A stretch of DNA of 64,000 bases, taken from NCBI GenBank assembly GCA_037501455.1, contig CM074857.1, positions 104,813,501 through 104,877,500 of the forward strand. The letters run 5' to 3'. The position numbers were made by a program, and so were the translations under genes. Origin of the DNA: Lantana camara (Eukaryota; Streptophyta; Magnoliopsida; Lamiales; Verbenaceae). Below are positions 1 through 11,819 of the stretch, in pieces. The notes under the pieces are model-generated. The model worked only from the letters and a program-made list of their open reading frames with translations. It was not told where the DNA came from and made no database searches. Every line of letters starts with the position of its first letter. The first letter of the stretch is position 1.

Positions 1-1616
1 GGCATGCAACTGAGTTTGAAAGACTGAAATTTGCAGAACTGAACAGGGTCGCGGCCGCGACCCATTTTCTTCAGGAAATGGTAGCGGCCGCTACCCGTTT
101 AAAATCTGAATTTTCCTTCCAATTATGCAGAATACGTGAGCAGCTTAAATATGAGTCGCGGGCGCGACTCAAAATACAAGCAAATCGGTCGCGGGCGCGA
201 CCTTCACAACGCAGCAACAAAAACGCAGACATACCCCTGTTTTCTTCATGAAAAGCAACAGCAAGATGCAACAACAAAAGGCCATATGATGCAGCAATAA
301 ATGGCATGATATGCAGCAACAACTCAGCCTAACAAGCCTCCAAAACTGACAGCAAAAGCAAGGGAAGAACGCAGCAGCTGACAGCAACTTTTCAGTCCCA
401 AAAACAGGGCAAAACTCACGCGAAAACAGGGCATGATTGATCTCCCTTAATCCCAACAAGTTCATATAAGTTAGGCTATCCAAAATGCGGGAAAACAACA
501 CAAATTCAACCTATAAATCAGTTCCAAACAAGCTCAACCAAGAAAAGCTGTCATACGTGACATTTCATGAAAATTTCTCAAGAAACCATAAATGATATCT
601 CATAAATACTTCAACTACCATGAAATCAATTATCATAAATGATAAGAGGATGTCAAAACAATCATTTTCAAGCTTGGAATCAATCAAAACCATCAAGAAT
701 TGAACGTGATCAACCAAATTACTCAAAACCTACATTTTTCGAAAATCAGTCCAAACCTCATGAGATCATGATCAAATTTGGGGATGAAGGGATGAAAATG
801 ACTCATATTGAATGTACATAACATATCCAAGCTTACCTTGTGGATTAATGGAGGTTTGGAAGGAGATTTGAGCTTGAATCTCTTGGTAGGGCTGGAGCTA
901 CGGGAAAAACTGGGAAGCAGATGATGTTTGGCCAATTTTCAGCAAGTGGGAAGGGTTATCTTGGTTTGGGGGGTTAATGGCTGAATAAAGGGTTGAGTTA
1001 GGGTTCCAAAAAGTCTAACCATGGTTAATTTGGTCAAGGTTTGAGCAAGATATGGTTATTTTGGTGCAACAAGGTCAGTTTCGTCGCCGTTTCATTTTTC
1101 GGTTGAATATCGGGGGTTCAAATGACGTTAGAAAAATATAAGGCTAAGTTTACTAAACTCGAATTTTCGTTACGAGTTCAACGAAGTTGACGGAACTCGA
1201 ATCCGAGTTCCCGAGCTCAAGATATTAAATACGGAACCAAGGGTGCGCTAATTGCTCGTTAGCCCCCGACTTGGATTCCAAAATTCAAATTAAATCCGAA
1301 ACATATGCAAATGAATCCGAAAATACGAAACGAACAAATATTAACATACAAGACACGTATACGTTCAACATATTAAATTCGCATAAAATTCCTGTATCAA
1401 TTTAAATAGAAACGAAGCACGTAAATGTCACTCATACGCAATGTATCAAAAGAATTCATAATATTTACAATATGCAATTAAATTCATATATAATATATTA
1501 TATATATACATTAATGCATGCATACGTATATATATATAATTTATAATACATGCATGCATAATTAATTTAAAATTGTAAAATGCATGCATTACAAATTCAT
1601 GCACACGTACACAATT

Positions 1617-1653
<37 letters not shown>

Positions 1654-1933
1654 GATACTAATACTATTAAAATTAAATAATTAACATTTAATACATTTAC
1701 AAATAAAATTAAATATGTAAAACACGTATAAATAATTATTTCGCGCAATTAAGGAGCACACAAGTTATTCACATAAATTAAAAATCAAATATTGCATATA
1801 TTTCAATTAATCACTTATTTAACAATTAAACAATGAAATTTAATTATAGAAAACACTAAAAACCAATTAATTTGCGCAATAAGGTAAACACATATGTCAT
1901 GCTATACAAAATAAGAAAAATGGGGGCGTTACA
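1..1933 (-). mobile_element. Tekay/Del-like LTR, partial, minus orientation
   Basis: This stretch aligns by eye over its whole length with the right half of the solo LTR at 55242-58623. Both share the cluster of GC-rich palindromes, the phrase about loss of the start of growth in the AT-rich tail, and a terminus that reads TGTAACGCC on the minus strand (compare TGTAACACC in the complete element at 4403). It ends at 1933, where Tat-type gag sequence begins. The other end lies to the left of the window, so I cannot tell a solo LTR from the LTR of a full element, and the target duplication cannot be checked. It is AT-rich from about 1450 to 1900. Open frames inside it are chance. Confidence 0.75.
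1621..1650. repeat. (TA)15 microsatellite
   Basis: An uninterrupted run of 15 TA dinucleotides inside the partial LTR. Confidence 0.95.
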
Positions 1934-2449
1934 GTTTTACAGGATCGGTATTCCCGTGATAGGTTGGCAGGTTGGTGGGAACCTTATCCACCATCTTTGC
2001 GTCAATGATGGCATCGCAGAAAGGGGACCTCGTCTCCCTTTCGCTGCGATACACCCTTCCTTGACACTGGGGAGTATGCTCGTCTTGGTAAGCGGGCGCC
2101 CTAACCTCTTGGGCCTGCCCGCGAGGAACGTGTGATGACACTTCCTCTTGGGGATCGAAATATTCCGACCCATGAGCTGGGTCGGGGAGATAGTGTTGTT
2201 GTTGTTGTTGCTGCCTCCCAGGGAGCTGATTTCGGAGGTCGCCTGGGCCCACCCAGTGACTACGGTTGACGCGCAAGTAGGCGTCGGGATGGGCCCTAGC
2301 CCCCAAGCGATCAAAACTGGGACATTTTTTGGAACAGGCGCATCCCTATTCATTTCGCTGGCTGTTCCTGTGATGTGGCGGGCACCTTTGTCCTCGTCCC
2401 TTACATTTCTTGCTGGGAGGTGGGCCCAGAACAGTAGCAGTCCGGGACC
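1934..2449 (-). pseudogene. Tat-lineage Ty3 gag fragment
   Basis: Read on the minus strand, this encodes a gag-like stretch with a short glutamine run (CAA/CAG codons, seen as gttgttgtt on the plus strand at about 2193-2210). It ends in a motif like LPTYHGNTDPVKL, typical of the start of the retrotransposon gag domain in Tat/Ogre-type Ty3 elements. It is split from the rest of its element by insertions. The matching 5' part (LTR, primer site, gag start) is at 14411-15701 in the same orientation, so the two were once one element. Two minus frames are open over part of it, so frameshifts are likely. Confidence 0.7.
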
Positions 2450-4379
2450 ATATTTTAAATTTTTTATTATAATACAAGTATTAAAATATTTCTAAAACAT
2501 TTTAATACAAAGGCGGAAGACTAGCCGGATCTACTCAAGTATATACATGTAATTGATAATAAATTTTAAATCACTTAAGCAGATAAATATCTAACATGCA
2601 ATTAACACTTAAGAGCACATAATTTATCATGCTTAAAATAAAAACAACTGTAAAATATTACCGTACTGCAAACATGGCTATCTAACGGCATTTTTCCAGC
2701 TCCCGAATTCACCTCCCGAGAATCCGATACCCGATCTCCTCGTGAAACCTACAGAGCTTCCCTAACCCCAGGGACACCCTCGGAGTGTGGGCTCTGAAAG
2801 TATTTCTCTAAATACTTAGAGAAAATAAAACTTTAAACTAGAAAACCCTTTTCAGGGTTTATTCTCCCGAAATTAGGCGTTTTATATAAACACCTAATTA
2901 AAATTAATTCCGATTTATCGTCCCCACGAATCCAGCGCTGCCGAGCACGCGCCGGTAGCCCACCGGACGCGCCCTCACGCGCCGTCAGAAAGCGGCGTAT
3001 GTGTTTCACATGCGGCCTAGGGTTCCAACTGACGTGGCCTCTTCTGAAGCAGTCACGTGTCTGGGTCTGGTCCGACCCAGAACCGGACCCGATCCGATCT
3101 TATCCGAGAACCGACCCGTTTGACCGACCCGGTCCAGACAAATCTGGACCGTTGCTTCACTCCACGTGGCTCAATCTCAGCCGCACACGCGGCTTGCCAC
3201 ATGGGTGTTGTGTCAGCGCCAGTTGGGCCCCATCGTGCTGACGTGGCGTGACACGTCAGCACCTGCCACGTCATTTTTTTTTTAAATTAAAATTTTATTA
3301 TTTCCAAAATAAAATTTCGGGAATTTCCAACTCTTTGGAACTTGATTTATTTTCTTAAAATAAATCCCTTGGCTATTTGCAAACACTTTGAAAATTCATT
3401 TCTCTTTCTCCTTTTAATATTTTCTCTTCGGGTTTTCATTTGGGGCTTGCAGGGGGACCTGCATGACTAATTAATTTTAGCTCCAAACGGGTTAATATAT
3501 TATCATCCCATGATAATAATTAATTGTCGTGTAACAATATTTAATTCCACTAAATAAATATTATTGCACTCTAAAATTAATTAAATTATTCACGAATTTC
3601 TCGATCTAGAATAATTTCGCATTTTACTCCTCCATGTAGATATCCATGAAAAATAAATTGTCACTACTATCATTTATTTTTCATCTCTAATTTGAAATTT
3701 ATTGATTCGCCTTAAGTTCAAATTCTCTGTATGTGAAACATATTCGACATACAACTTCGGTAACGTATCACGCGAAGTGCTTTGGCCAAAGTCTTAATTC
3801 GAACTTTTACAAATCTATTTCAAGGATATCTCTTACCTTCCAGCAAGACCACAGATTCCTCGATCAATATAACTCTTTAGCACATTTCATGTTGTCACTG
3901 AACGTACAAAGTATTTTGGCCACCCGTTACCGAGACCTCACTTCGAGTATATTACAGTGACTAACACTACATGCCTAAAGCCGAAATATTATCAGGATTA
4001 AAAGTACAATGCTTCCTGAGATTTTATTCATTTTAGATAGCAGTATAAAATGAATAATCTCAGTGATCCAGTTCGATGTTTCCAATCCTATTGAAAATCA
4101 TTAACGTGTTATAATTGGAATCACTATTCCCTATGACGAAAGACTAATCATCTTATATAACCAGGTTATAGTCTTGATAAGAACATATTCTTATCTTACC
4201 GGCTAGAACTTTAATGACACGTGATTTCGGTATTCAAAGTCTTTTCCTATGAAACACATTTCATATAAGAATACCATCACACGCCATTAATTATCAATAT
4301 GTGAAATACTCACAACTAGCTGTAAATTCAGTTTAATTAATTCAACAAATTGAATTTTCAGGGCACTATTCCCAATATT
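2450..4379 (-). mobile_element. Copia-like solo LTR in Tat gag
   Basis: The segment interrupts the Tat gag. On the minus strand it starts TGGGAATAGTGCCC, very like the start TGTTAGGAATAGTGCC of the Copia LTR at 32645-35064. Both share the sense of an LTR about 2 kb long. ATATT flanks both sides (2450-2454 and 4375-4379) and may be the 5-bp target duplication. The left terminus does not show a clear CA, so the exact boundary is uncertain. There is no coding sequence inside. Gag sequence resumes for 18-23 bases at 4380-4402 before the next insertion. Confidence 0.6.
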
Positions 4380-4397
4380 TCTGAGGGCTTGCGAGGG

Positions 4398-4402
4398 GTG
4401 CT
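4398..4402. repeat. Target-site duplication GTGCT (left)
   Basis: GTGCT immediately precedes the 5' LTR and is repeated immediately after the 3' LTR at 14406-14410. This proves the element boundaries. Confidence 0.95.
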
Positions 4403-7051
4403 TGTAACACCCCGACTCACAGTCGGTACAGGTAAATTATGTGATTTAATATTATTTGCGTTTTAGATTATTTGTATAGGACTATTTTGAATTATTTGAA
4501 CTTATATGAATTACTTGAACTATATGTTGCATGTGATTTATTCGTTTTAATTTGAGTTGGCCTTATTTGAACCTGTATTTGTTGAACCGAACCAACTTGA
4601 ACCGGAAACCTTGAACCGAACCCGTGAACCGACCGGTCCAGCCTTAAAGGCTGAACCATTTCTCTCCTCCCTCATTCTTCACGTTCATTTTCAGCAACCA
4701 AGCCAAGAAAGAAGCTAAAACCTCAAGTTTGATCATCCAACTTCCCAAGCCAAGTTCTCTCTCGTTTCTTCGTCTTTTCTCGAACTTAGGTAGGTTTCGG
4801 AATCCCCTCGTCGTGCTCGTCATTTATATGGTTTAATTTCTGAGTTTGGAGTGAGTTTGGCATGCCTTTGCTTCCCTACGTGAATAGTAAGGGTTTAATG
4901 AAAAATGAGATTTCTTGCTCTTTGCTTGTTGTAATTGATCCCTAGCTTCATTTATGAGTCGTATATGTTGTATGTGTTGTCTTTATTACATTAAATCCAT
5001 GGTTGGTGGAGTATTTATTGATGATCATAATTTCTGCTTGAATATTGCAATCCTTTGATCATGGCTTTTAATTCCGTTTTCTTGCGTTATTTGAGTGTTT
5101 ATATGTCAAGCATGATTTATATGTATTGTTTGTGCATTTTGAGAAGTTGTGGCAATTTTTAAGGTTGGTTTTTGGCCATTTTGGCTAAAAAATGAGCTTC
5201 CCCTGTTTCTGTAAAATGAAATTCTGTTCCAGCTTTCGAACCAGGCCGGAACGGCCGTTCCCGCCCAGTTTCAAACTGGGAACGACCGTTCCCAAGCCAT
5301 ACTGTTCATGACCGAGAGTGGGAACGACCGTTCCCAGTTTGTACTGGGAACGGGAACGGCCGTTCCCATGGCCGGAACCCTCCTACTGGGTCAAATCCGC
5401 GAGGGTGGATTTTTCCCTTTGGAAAAATCCGCGAGGGTGGATTTGAGGCAGTAGCTCAAGAAAAATCCATGGGGGTGGATTTTCCCCTTTGGAAAAATCC
5501 ATGGGGGTGGATTTTGCCACTTTTTCTCTTTGCCTTGTTTATGCATTTGTATGGTTTTAAATGCTTTTCTTTTGTATATTAATGGTTATAATTAATTGTT
5601 TTGCATATTGGATTGTATATAAATATGTTATGCATATGAATTGTGAATTGTATGACTTAATGGTGACATTTTATCTATGAACATAAATCATGCATTTTGC
5701 CGAGCGTCTTCTTTGGTTCATATAGAGTCTAAGTCTTGGGCTTTCGTGTTTTCTTTTCAGAGGAGGTTCCAGTTGACGAGCCTGAGGCGTAGGTTGTTCA
5801 CGTTGGCTCGCTTTTTGTCACGCACAAGGTGAGGTTAGGAATTTTATTAGCTAAACGACCTAAAGCCTTATGTGATGTTTTCAAGCCGTGCATGTGACTA
5901 TATTATATATATATAGATATGTACGTGTTGATTAGAATACGTTTATGATCTTGTGAACAACTTTGCTTTGGGAAAAGATATTAAATAAGCTTATGTAAGC
6001 TATGTTTTGGAAAAGGCTTTACAATTCTGCTAGCGAGATTGCCATGAAAGATTTGGCATTTGATATGATATGATTTGTATATGTGGATCCAAGGAGCTAC
6101 GGGTAAGGAACCCTCGGGACGGTTCGGGCCGTCGAGGTTCGGCCTGTGCGTAGTCTCCATCCGATATATCACACGCGACCCCTGGGAGTTTGGGAAGGTG
6201 TGATATTTCGATGCCTTCGGCGTAAAAACCGGGGAGGGCACGATGTGGGTTCGCTACCCCTCGTGAGTCTGTATATGTCTGGATAGTTAGGGCCGCCGGT
6301 GGCTCTTCCATCATTGGTGTAGAGGTTGATATGTATGATTTCTGTTTTGTTTGTTCTGAGGAGTAAAGGTTGGAAGCTCGTTCTCGCCGAGCATTATGTT
6401 TTGTTATGTATGTTTGAGAAGTATGAATCGGGATAGTGTTTATGAAATGTTTAAAGTATATGTATTTGTTTTGGAAAGTTTTAGTTTGTAAAACCTATTC
6501 CGATTCATCATTTCGCCCTTTGCTTTGTGCTCTGCTCTATATATATGTAGGGTGTGGGTGTGCGTTAGCCCCCTCACTCAGTCAGTTGACTGACTCCTCG
6601 TTTACTCTTTTAGTTGCAGGTTTTGGGAGCGTGAGCTAGGCGGAGAAGTGTGTCTGCTTTATACACTTGTCGGTCTAGGTCTCGTTAGGTGCATTTACAT
6701 ACCTGCACTTTATTATTTTGTAGTTGTATCGTTCTGATTTGTATATACTTACATACTATTTTGTTCGAGCCGTGATGGCTTTTGTACAGGTTATGTGTTG
6801 GTACCTATATGTAAATACTATATGACTAATTAAGTGTTGGTACCTATACGTGTGTATATGTGATGTTTTGTTTGTTGCTTTTATTTATTCGCTTCCGCGC
6901 ACTCTGTTTCCGTTTGGTTTAGCTCCGCCTAGCCTAGAGTGTGTGTTTGGTCTCCCGTTCGCTATGATTCGGATTCGGGTGCGGACATTCCATTTCGTAT
7001 TCGGGTTCGGATTATGGTGCGGGGGATGTGGCCCTACGTGTGGGTGCTACA
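4403..7051 (+). repeat. 5' LTR of the Tekay element
   Basis: 2649 bp, starting TGTAACACC and ending GTGCTACA. It is nearly identical to the 3' LTR. It contains a cluster of short palindromes around 5248-5367, paired ATCCGCGAGGGTGGATTT and ATCCATGGGGGTGGATTT repeats at about 5395-5515, and several small chance ORFs (for example near 5981-6314 on the minus strand) that recur in the 3' LTR. Confidence 0.95.
5248..5367. promoter_or_regulatory. Palindrome cluster in the 5' LTR
   Basis: Perfect or near-perfect palindromes built on AACGGCCGTT / AACGACCGTT occur at 5248-5261, about 5278-5293, about 5320-5335 and 5352-5367. The same cluster is in the 3' LTR near 12600-12722. A functional role (protein binding or RNA hairpin) is inference. 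Confidence 0.6.
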
Positions 7052-7059
7052 TCCTGAAG

Positions 7060-7071
7060 TGGTATCAGAGC
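7060..7071 (+). other. Primer binding site (tRNA-iMet)
   Basis: TGGTATCAGAGC lies 8 bases after the end of the 5' LTR. It is complementary to the 3' end of initiator methionine tRNA, the usual primer of chromoviruses. Confidence 0.95.
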
Positions 7072-7274
7072 GCGGTTGCAAAACCGGGCTCTAGTGTCGT
7101 GTGGGTCTGTCTAGGTCGTACGGCTTAGGATAATGTGACTTTTGATTATGTGCATGTGTGCTTTGAGTATGTGATTACTTGACTAATTGATTACTTGATT
7201 ATTTCTTTAAATTGTATACATATTCATACTCTAATCTACATGCATCTATATTGCTTGAATTTGTGAATTTCAGG

Positions 7275-8654
7275 ATGCCTCCAAGAAGACATAACAACCG
7301 TGAACAAACCCCTGATTTGAATGAACCGGCTCTACATAACGCACCTCCGCCACCACCTATGAATGCGGAGAATATTGTTCAAGCCCTACTCAATCAACTC
7401 CAAAACAATCAAAGGGGTAATGCAAATCCGGGTGAAGGACAAGATATTTCCGCCGTGTACAGGGACTTCCGGAACAACAACCCTCCAAAGTGGTATGGAG
7501 GTGATGATATTAAGGCGGAAGAGTGGTTATCTGAGATTCTAGGCATATGGGAGATCTGTCCGGGGACTTCCCAGGACAAGGCTATTTGCACGGGTCGTAT
7601 TATTCAAGGGCCAGCGGCTATTTGGCTTAGGAGTGTGAGGTCCAAGCTTGAGAGAACGGGTATGGAATTCAACTGGGAGACGTTTGTGCAGGAATTCCAT
7701 GAGAAATATATCCCTCATAGTGCACAAGAACGTCGCCTCCAAGAGTTCTCCAATTTGAGGCAAGGCAATCGGACGGTGGAGGATTATATTTTGGAGTTTG
7801 AGAGGTTAGCTCCTTATGCCACTCACATCACCGACCACGATGATCATAAGGCCCGAGCGTTTCTTCATGGACTTCGCCGGGATATTCAAGAAGCTTTACA
7901 AGCTACTAACGTGAGTACTTGGGCCAAGGTTACAAAGAGGGCAATACAAGTTGAGGCCCAAATGGCTCGGTTGAAGCCTCCGCCTTTCTCTTCGACTCGA
8001 GGATCGGGATCAGGTTCTGGATTGGGTAAGAGGCCCATTTCTTATGCTCCACGAGCTCCTATCTCACCGGCTTTTCGTCCCCAGGGTTTAGGGAACAAAA
8101 AGCCCCGTATTACCGGTCCCGTAGCACCTCCTGCTATTCCAGCTCGACCGGCTCCAGCTCAGGGACCACCTGTTTGTTCTCATTGTCAGGGAAGACACCC
8201 GGTGGAGCGGTGTTGGAGACTTCTGGGTAAATGTTATGCGTGCGGGTCTTCTGACCATTTGGTTGATGCTTGCCCGAATAGGAGGCCGGTTGTGCAGGCT
8301 CGCGTGTTTGCTCTGGAGGGAGAGGAGGAAGCTGCTGATGTCGACCCGAATGCCGTGATAGAAGGTACAATAAACATTCATGGCATATCACTACATGCAT
8401 TGTTTGATCCCGGGGCTACGCATTCATTTATTTCCCGGGATATTGTTGCTTCTTTGCCTTTACTTGATGATTTATCTGCGCATGTGTATGTGGTGAATAC
8501 TCCTTTGGGAGGATCTGTGGAAGCTGACAGGGTGTTCAGGGAGTGTCCGGTGGTGTTTGAGGGCCGAGTTTTTCCTGCAGACTTGATAGTTCTTCCGTTG
8601 AAGAAGTATGAGGTTATTCTTGGTATGGATTTTCTCTTCAGATATCGAGCTTAG
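7275..8654 (+). CDS. gag-pro: Gag-protease of the Tekay element
   Basis: 459 codons from ATG 7275 (protein start MPPRRHNN, the usual gag start in this group) to TAG 8652-8654. An earlier ATG at 7212 is in frame but lies in leader sequence. The order is: a retrotransposon gag (capsid) domain over roughly residues 75-190 (motifs WYGGDD and a long helical region with ERRLQEF), then a Ser/Pro/Gly-rich linker. Two CCHC zinc knuckles follow (CSHCQGRHPVERC and CYACGSSDHLVDAC), then an aspartic protease with an active-site motif of the form DPGATHSF and the later ILGMDF motif. Gag packages the element RNA and the protease matures the polyprotein. The frame stops right after the protease; the same frame continues as pol, so expression of pol needs readthrough or the TAG is a disabling mutation. 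Confidence 0.93.
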   Translation: MPPRRHNNREQTPDLNEPALHNAPPPPPMNAENIVQALLNQLQNNQRGNANPGEGQDISAVYRDFRNNNPPKWYGGDDIKAEEWLSEILGIWEICPGTSQDKAICTGRIIQGPAAIWLRSVRSKLERTGMEFNWETFVQEFHEKYIPHSAQERRLQEFSNLRQGNRTVEDYILEFERLAPYATHITDHDDHKARAFLHGLRRDIQEALQATNVSTWAKVTKRAIQVEAQMARLKPPPFSSTRGSGSGSGLGKRPISYAPRAPISPAFRPQGLGNKKPRITGPVAPPAIPARPAPAQGPPVCSHCQGRHPVERCWRLLGKCYACGSSDHLVDACPNRRPVVQARVFALEGEEEAADVDPNAVIEGTINIHGISLHALFDPGATHSFISRDIVASLPLLDDLSAHVYVVNTPLGGSVEADRVFRECPVVFEGRVFPADLIVLPLKKYEVILGMDFLFRYRA

Positions 8655-11600
8655 TTGGACTGTCATGAGAAGAAGGTTGTGTTGGGGTCAGTGGTCTTTA
8701 CGGGTGAGAGGTTGAAGTCCAGCCCGTTTGTGTCTTTTATGGAAGCAAGTAAGCTCCTCCGGGACGGTGCGACAGGTTTTGTGGCCTATCTTTTGAATAA
8801 ACCGAAGGATCAGGCCAAACTTGAGGAGACAGAGGTCGTGAGTGAGTTTCCCGATGTTTTCCCTGAGAATTTGGGTTCTTTGCCACCTGATAGGGACATC
8901 GAGTTTGTAGTCGACCTTTATCCTGGAGCTGAGCCTTTCTCTAAGACACCGTATCGGATGGCTCCTGCTGAGTTGAAGGAGTTGAAAACTCAGCTGGATG
9001 AGCTCTTGACTTGCGGTTACATCCGTCCGAGTACATCCCCGTGGGGTGCTCCCGTGTTATTTGTGAAGAAGAAGGATGGGACTTTGAGGATGTGTATAGA
9101 CTACCGCGAGTTGAACCGGATGACAGTGAAGAATAAGTATCCTTTACCTCATATCGAAGAGTTGTTTGACATCTTGCAAGGGTCGCAGGTGTACTCTAAG
9201 TTAGATTTGAGGCAAGGGTATTACCAACTTCGTATCCGGGAAGAGGATATCTCTAAGACTGCGTTTAATACCCGTTATGGACACTTCGAGTTTGTAGTGA
9301 TGTCGTTTGGGTTAACTAACGCTCCAGCCGTGTTCATGGATATGATGCACCGAGTGTTTAGACAGTATCTTGACAAGTTTGTGGTCATCTTCATAGACGA
9401 CATCTTGGTGTATTCTAAGTCTGCAGAAGAGCACGCAACACATCTCAGGATTGTGTTGGAGACCCTTAGAGAGCACAAGCTTTATGCCAAATTTAGCAAG
9501 TGCGAGTTCTGGCTCGACAGAGTGTCTTTTCTGGGTCACATAATTTCAGGTGAGGGGATTGAAGTTGATCCTTCCAAGATTGAGACCGTGGTTCAGTGGG
9601 AAAGACCGAAGAATGCCTCCGAGATAAGAAGTTTTCTCGGGTTGGCGGGTTACTATAGGAGATTTGTGAAGGATTTCTCCAAAATTGCTTGCCCGTTGAC
9701 TCGATTAACCAAGAAGGAGGTGAAGTATGAGTGGGATGATGGGTGCGAGAGAAGTTTCCAAGCGTTGAAGGAAAGATTAACTTCAGCACCAGTTCTTACC
9801 CTACCCGAGGGATCCGAGGGCTATTCGGTTTTTGCAGATGCTTCTAAGGAAGGACTCGGATGTGTATTGATGCAAAATGGCCGAGTGGTGGCCTATGCTT
9901 CTAGGAAGTTGAAGGAACACGAGAAGAACTACCCCACTCATGATCTTGAGCTTGCAGCGGTGGTATTTGCTTTGAGGAAGTGGCGTCATTACCTCTATGG
10001 GACGACTTTCGAGATATTCACGGATCACAAGAGCCTCAAGTATCTTTTCACTCAGAAGGAGCTGAATAATAGACAGAGGCGTTGGATGGAATTCTTAGAG
10101 GATTATGACTGCACAATTCAGTATCATCCAGGCAAGGCTAATGTCGTGGCAGATGCTTTGAGCAGGAAAGCAAGTGTTTCAGGTTTGAGTGCAGGGTCTT
10201 CAGGACAGGGTTCGACAGTTTTGGTTTCAGTGGCTCGGTTAGCTAACATCTCAGTTCAGCCGGATTTGAAACAGAGGTTGTTGGATTCTCAGGCTTCGGA
10301 TGCAGAGATTCAGAGATTAGTGGTTCGATCTAGGATAGACCCCGAGACGAAGTTTGGGTTTGATGAATCCGGTTTGTTCAGGTTCAAGACCAGGGTTTGT
10401 GTCCCAGAAGACCTCAAGAGGTTAATACTTGAGGAAGGACACCGTTCTGGATATTCCATTCACCCCGGTGGTACGAAGATGTACCGAGATTTGAAGGAAT
10501 ACTTCTGGTGGAATGGCATGAAGAGAGATGTCGCGAACTTTGTGAAGCGGTGTCTCACGTGTCAAGTGGTGAAGGCAGAACACCAGAAACCGGGAGGAAC
10601 TCTCCAACCACTTCCGATTCCTGAATGGAAGTGGGAGCAAGTGACTATGGACTTCGTGTCCGGCTTGCCAAGATCAAGAGGAGGTTATGATGGAATTTGG
10701 GTGATAGTCGACCGATTGACCAAGTCTGCTCATTTTCTCAAGGTGAAGATGTCTTACAAGACTCCGAAGTTGGCAGAATTGTATTGTAATGAGATTGTGA
10801 GACTGCATGGGGCGCCTGCTAGTATTGTCTCAGATCGTGATCCGAGGTTCACAGCTAAGTTTTGGCAGGATCTTCAGAGTAGGTTGGGCACGAGGCTTAA
10901 TTTCAGCACCGCTTTTCATCCTCAGACAGATGGACAATCAGAGAGACTGATTAAGTATTTAGAGGATTTGTTGAGGGCGTGTGCTTTGGATTTCAAGGAA
11001 AAGTGGGATAAGCATTTAGCTCTGGTTGAGTTTGCCTATAACAACAGTTTTCAGACTTCTATTGGTATGGCTCCCTACGAGGCACTTTATGGAAGGAAGT
11101 GTAGATCGCCTCTATTTTGGGATATGGAAGATTGGCGGTGGACAGAGGAGAACAAGCTCGAAAGGGCTACACCTCGAGAGAGATTGGATAAGACCACTGC
11201 TAAGGTTAAGTTGATTCAGCAAAGAATGAAGGCAGCTCAGGACCGTCAGAAGAGCTATGCGGATAAGAGGAGAAGGCCCCTTGAGTTTGAAGTCGGAGAT
11301 AAGGTGTTCTTGAAAGCATCTCCGAGGAAGGGATTTTCTCGAATAGGTCGAGGTGGGAAGCTTAACCCTAGATACCTTGGACCTTTTGAAATCCTTGAGA
11401 GGGTTGGAGAAGTGGCGTATAGGTTGGACCTACCGCCGAGATTGACCGGGATACATAATGTGTTTCATGTCTCGCAGCTCAGGAAATTTTATCCCGAAGA
11501 ATCAACCATTCTCCCTGTGGAAGAGGTACAACTTGAGACGGATTTGACAATAGTAAGGCACCCGGTTGAGATTCAAGACCGGAAGATACAAGTGTTGAGG

Positions 11601-11819
11601 AATAAACAGATTCCCTTGGTCCGAGTTCTTTGGAGAGATCAGAAATCTGAAGAGTCTACTTGGGAGACTGAGGAGAAGATGAGACAGTTGTACCCAGAGT
11701 TGTTCTCAGGTCAGACAGTTAACCTGGGGACCAGGTTCTCCGAAGGGGGGGAGGTTGTAACACCCCGACTCACAGTCGGTACAGGTAAATTATGTGATTT
11801 AATATTATTTGCGTTTTAG
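8655..11819 (+). CDS. pol: Pol (RT-RNase H-integrase-chromodomain)
   Basis: Open for 1054 codons directly after the TAG that ends gag-protease, in the same frame. The first codon is TTG, so this is a continuation and not an independent start. Reverse transcriptase spans about residues 100-300 with the catalytic motif FIDDILVYS. RNase H begins at the motif [11 protein letters not shown] and includes DHKSLKYLF and the end motif ADALSRKAS. Integrase has an HHCC zinc region ([12 protein letters not shown] ... CLTC) and DDE residues within [21 protein letters not shown] and the [10 protein letters not shown] region. A chromodomain near the C terminus (motif [19 protein letters not shown]) targets integration to chromatin. 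The frame passes through the polypurine tract and ends 64 bases inside the 3' LTR. Confidence 0.95.
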   Translation: MDCHEKKVVLGSVVFTGERLKSSPFVSFMEASKLLRDGATGFVAYLLNKPKDQAKLEETEVVSEFPDVFPENLGSLPPDRDIEFVVDLYPGAEPFSKTPYRMAPAELKELKTQLDELLTCGYIRPSTSPWGAPVLFVKKKDGTLRMCIDYRELNRMTVKNKYPLPHIEELFDILQGSQVYSKLDLRQGYYQLRIREEDISKTAFNTRYGHFEFVVMSFGLTNAPAVFMDMMHRVFRQYLDKFVVIFIDDILVYSKSAEEHATHLRIVLETLREHKLYAKFSKCEFWLDRVSFLGHIISGEGIEVDPSKIETVVQWERPKNASEIRSFLGLAGYYRRFVKDFSKIACPLTRLTKKEVKYEWDDGCERSFQALKERLTSAPVLTLPEGSEGYSVFADASKEGLGCVLMQNGRVVAYASRKLKEHEKNYPTHDLELAAVVFALRKWRHYLYGTTFEIFTDHKSLKYLFTQKELNNRQRRWMEFLEDYDCTIQYHPGKANVVADALSRKASVSGLSAGSSGQGSTVLVSVARLANISVQPDLKQRLLDSQASDAEIQRLVVRSRIDPETKFGFDESGLFRFKTRVCVPEDLKRLILEEGHRSGYSIHPGGTKMYRDLKEYFWWNGMKRDVANFVKRCLTCQVVKAEHQKPGGTLQPLPIPEWKWEQVTMDFVSGLPRSRGGYDGIWVIVDRLTKSAHFLKVKMSYKTPKLAELYCNEIVRLHGAPASIVSDRDPRFTAKFWQDLQSRLGTRLNFSTAFHPQTDGQSERLIKYLEDLLRACALDFKEKWDKHLALVEFAYNNSFQTSIGMAPYEALYGRKCRSPLFWDMEDWRWTEENKLERATPRERLDKTTAKVKLIQQRMKAAQDRQKSYADKRRRPLEFEVGDKVFLKASPRKGFSRIGRGGKLNPRYLGPFEILERVGEVAYRLDLPPRLTGIHNVFHVSQLRKFYPEESTILPVEEVQLETDLTIVRHPVEIQDRKIQVLRNKQIPLVRVLWRDQKSEESTWETEEKMRQLYPELFSGQTVNLGTRFSEGGEVVTPRLTVGTGKLCDLILFAF
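11743..11755 (+). other. Polypurine tract
   Basis: A purine run (AAGGGGGGGAGG) immediately before the 3' LTR start, the plus-strand primer for reverse transcription. It lies inside the end of the pol frame. Confidence 0.85.

Noticed and set aside
2148..2495. Plus-strand frame of 115 codons
   Set aside because: Antisense shadow of the Tat gag fragment.
5981..6314. Open frames on the minus strand in the LTR, repeated at 13335-13668
   Set aside because: They recur only because the LTR is duplicated; there is no homology to any gene known to me.
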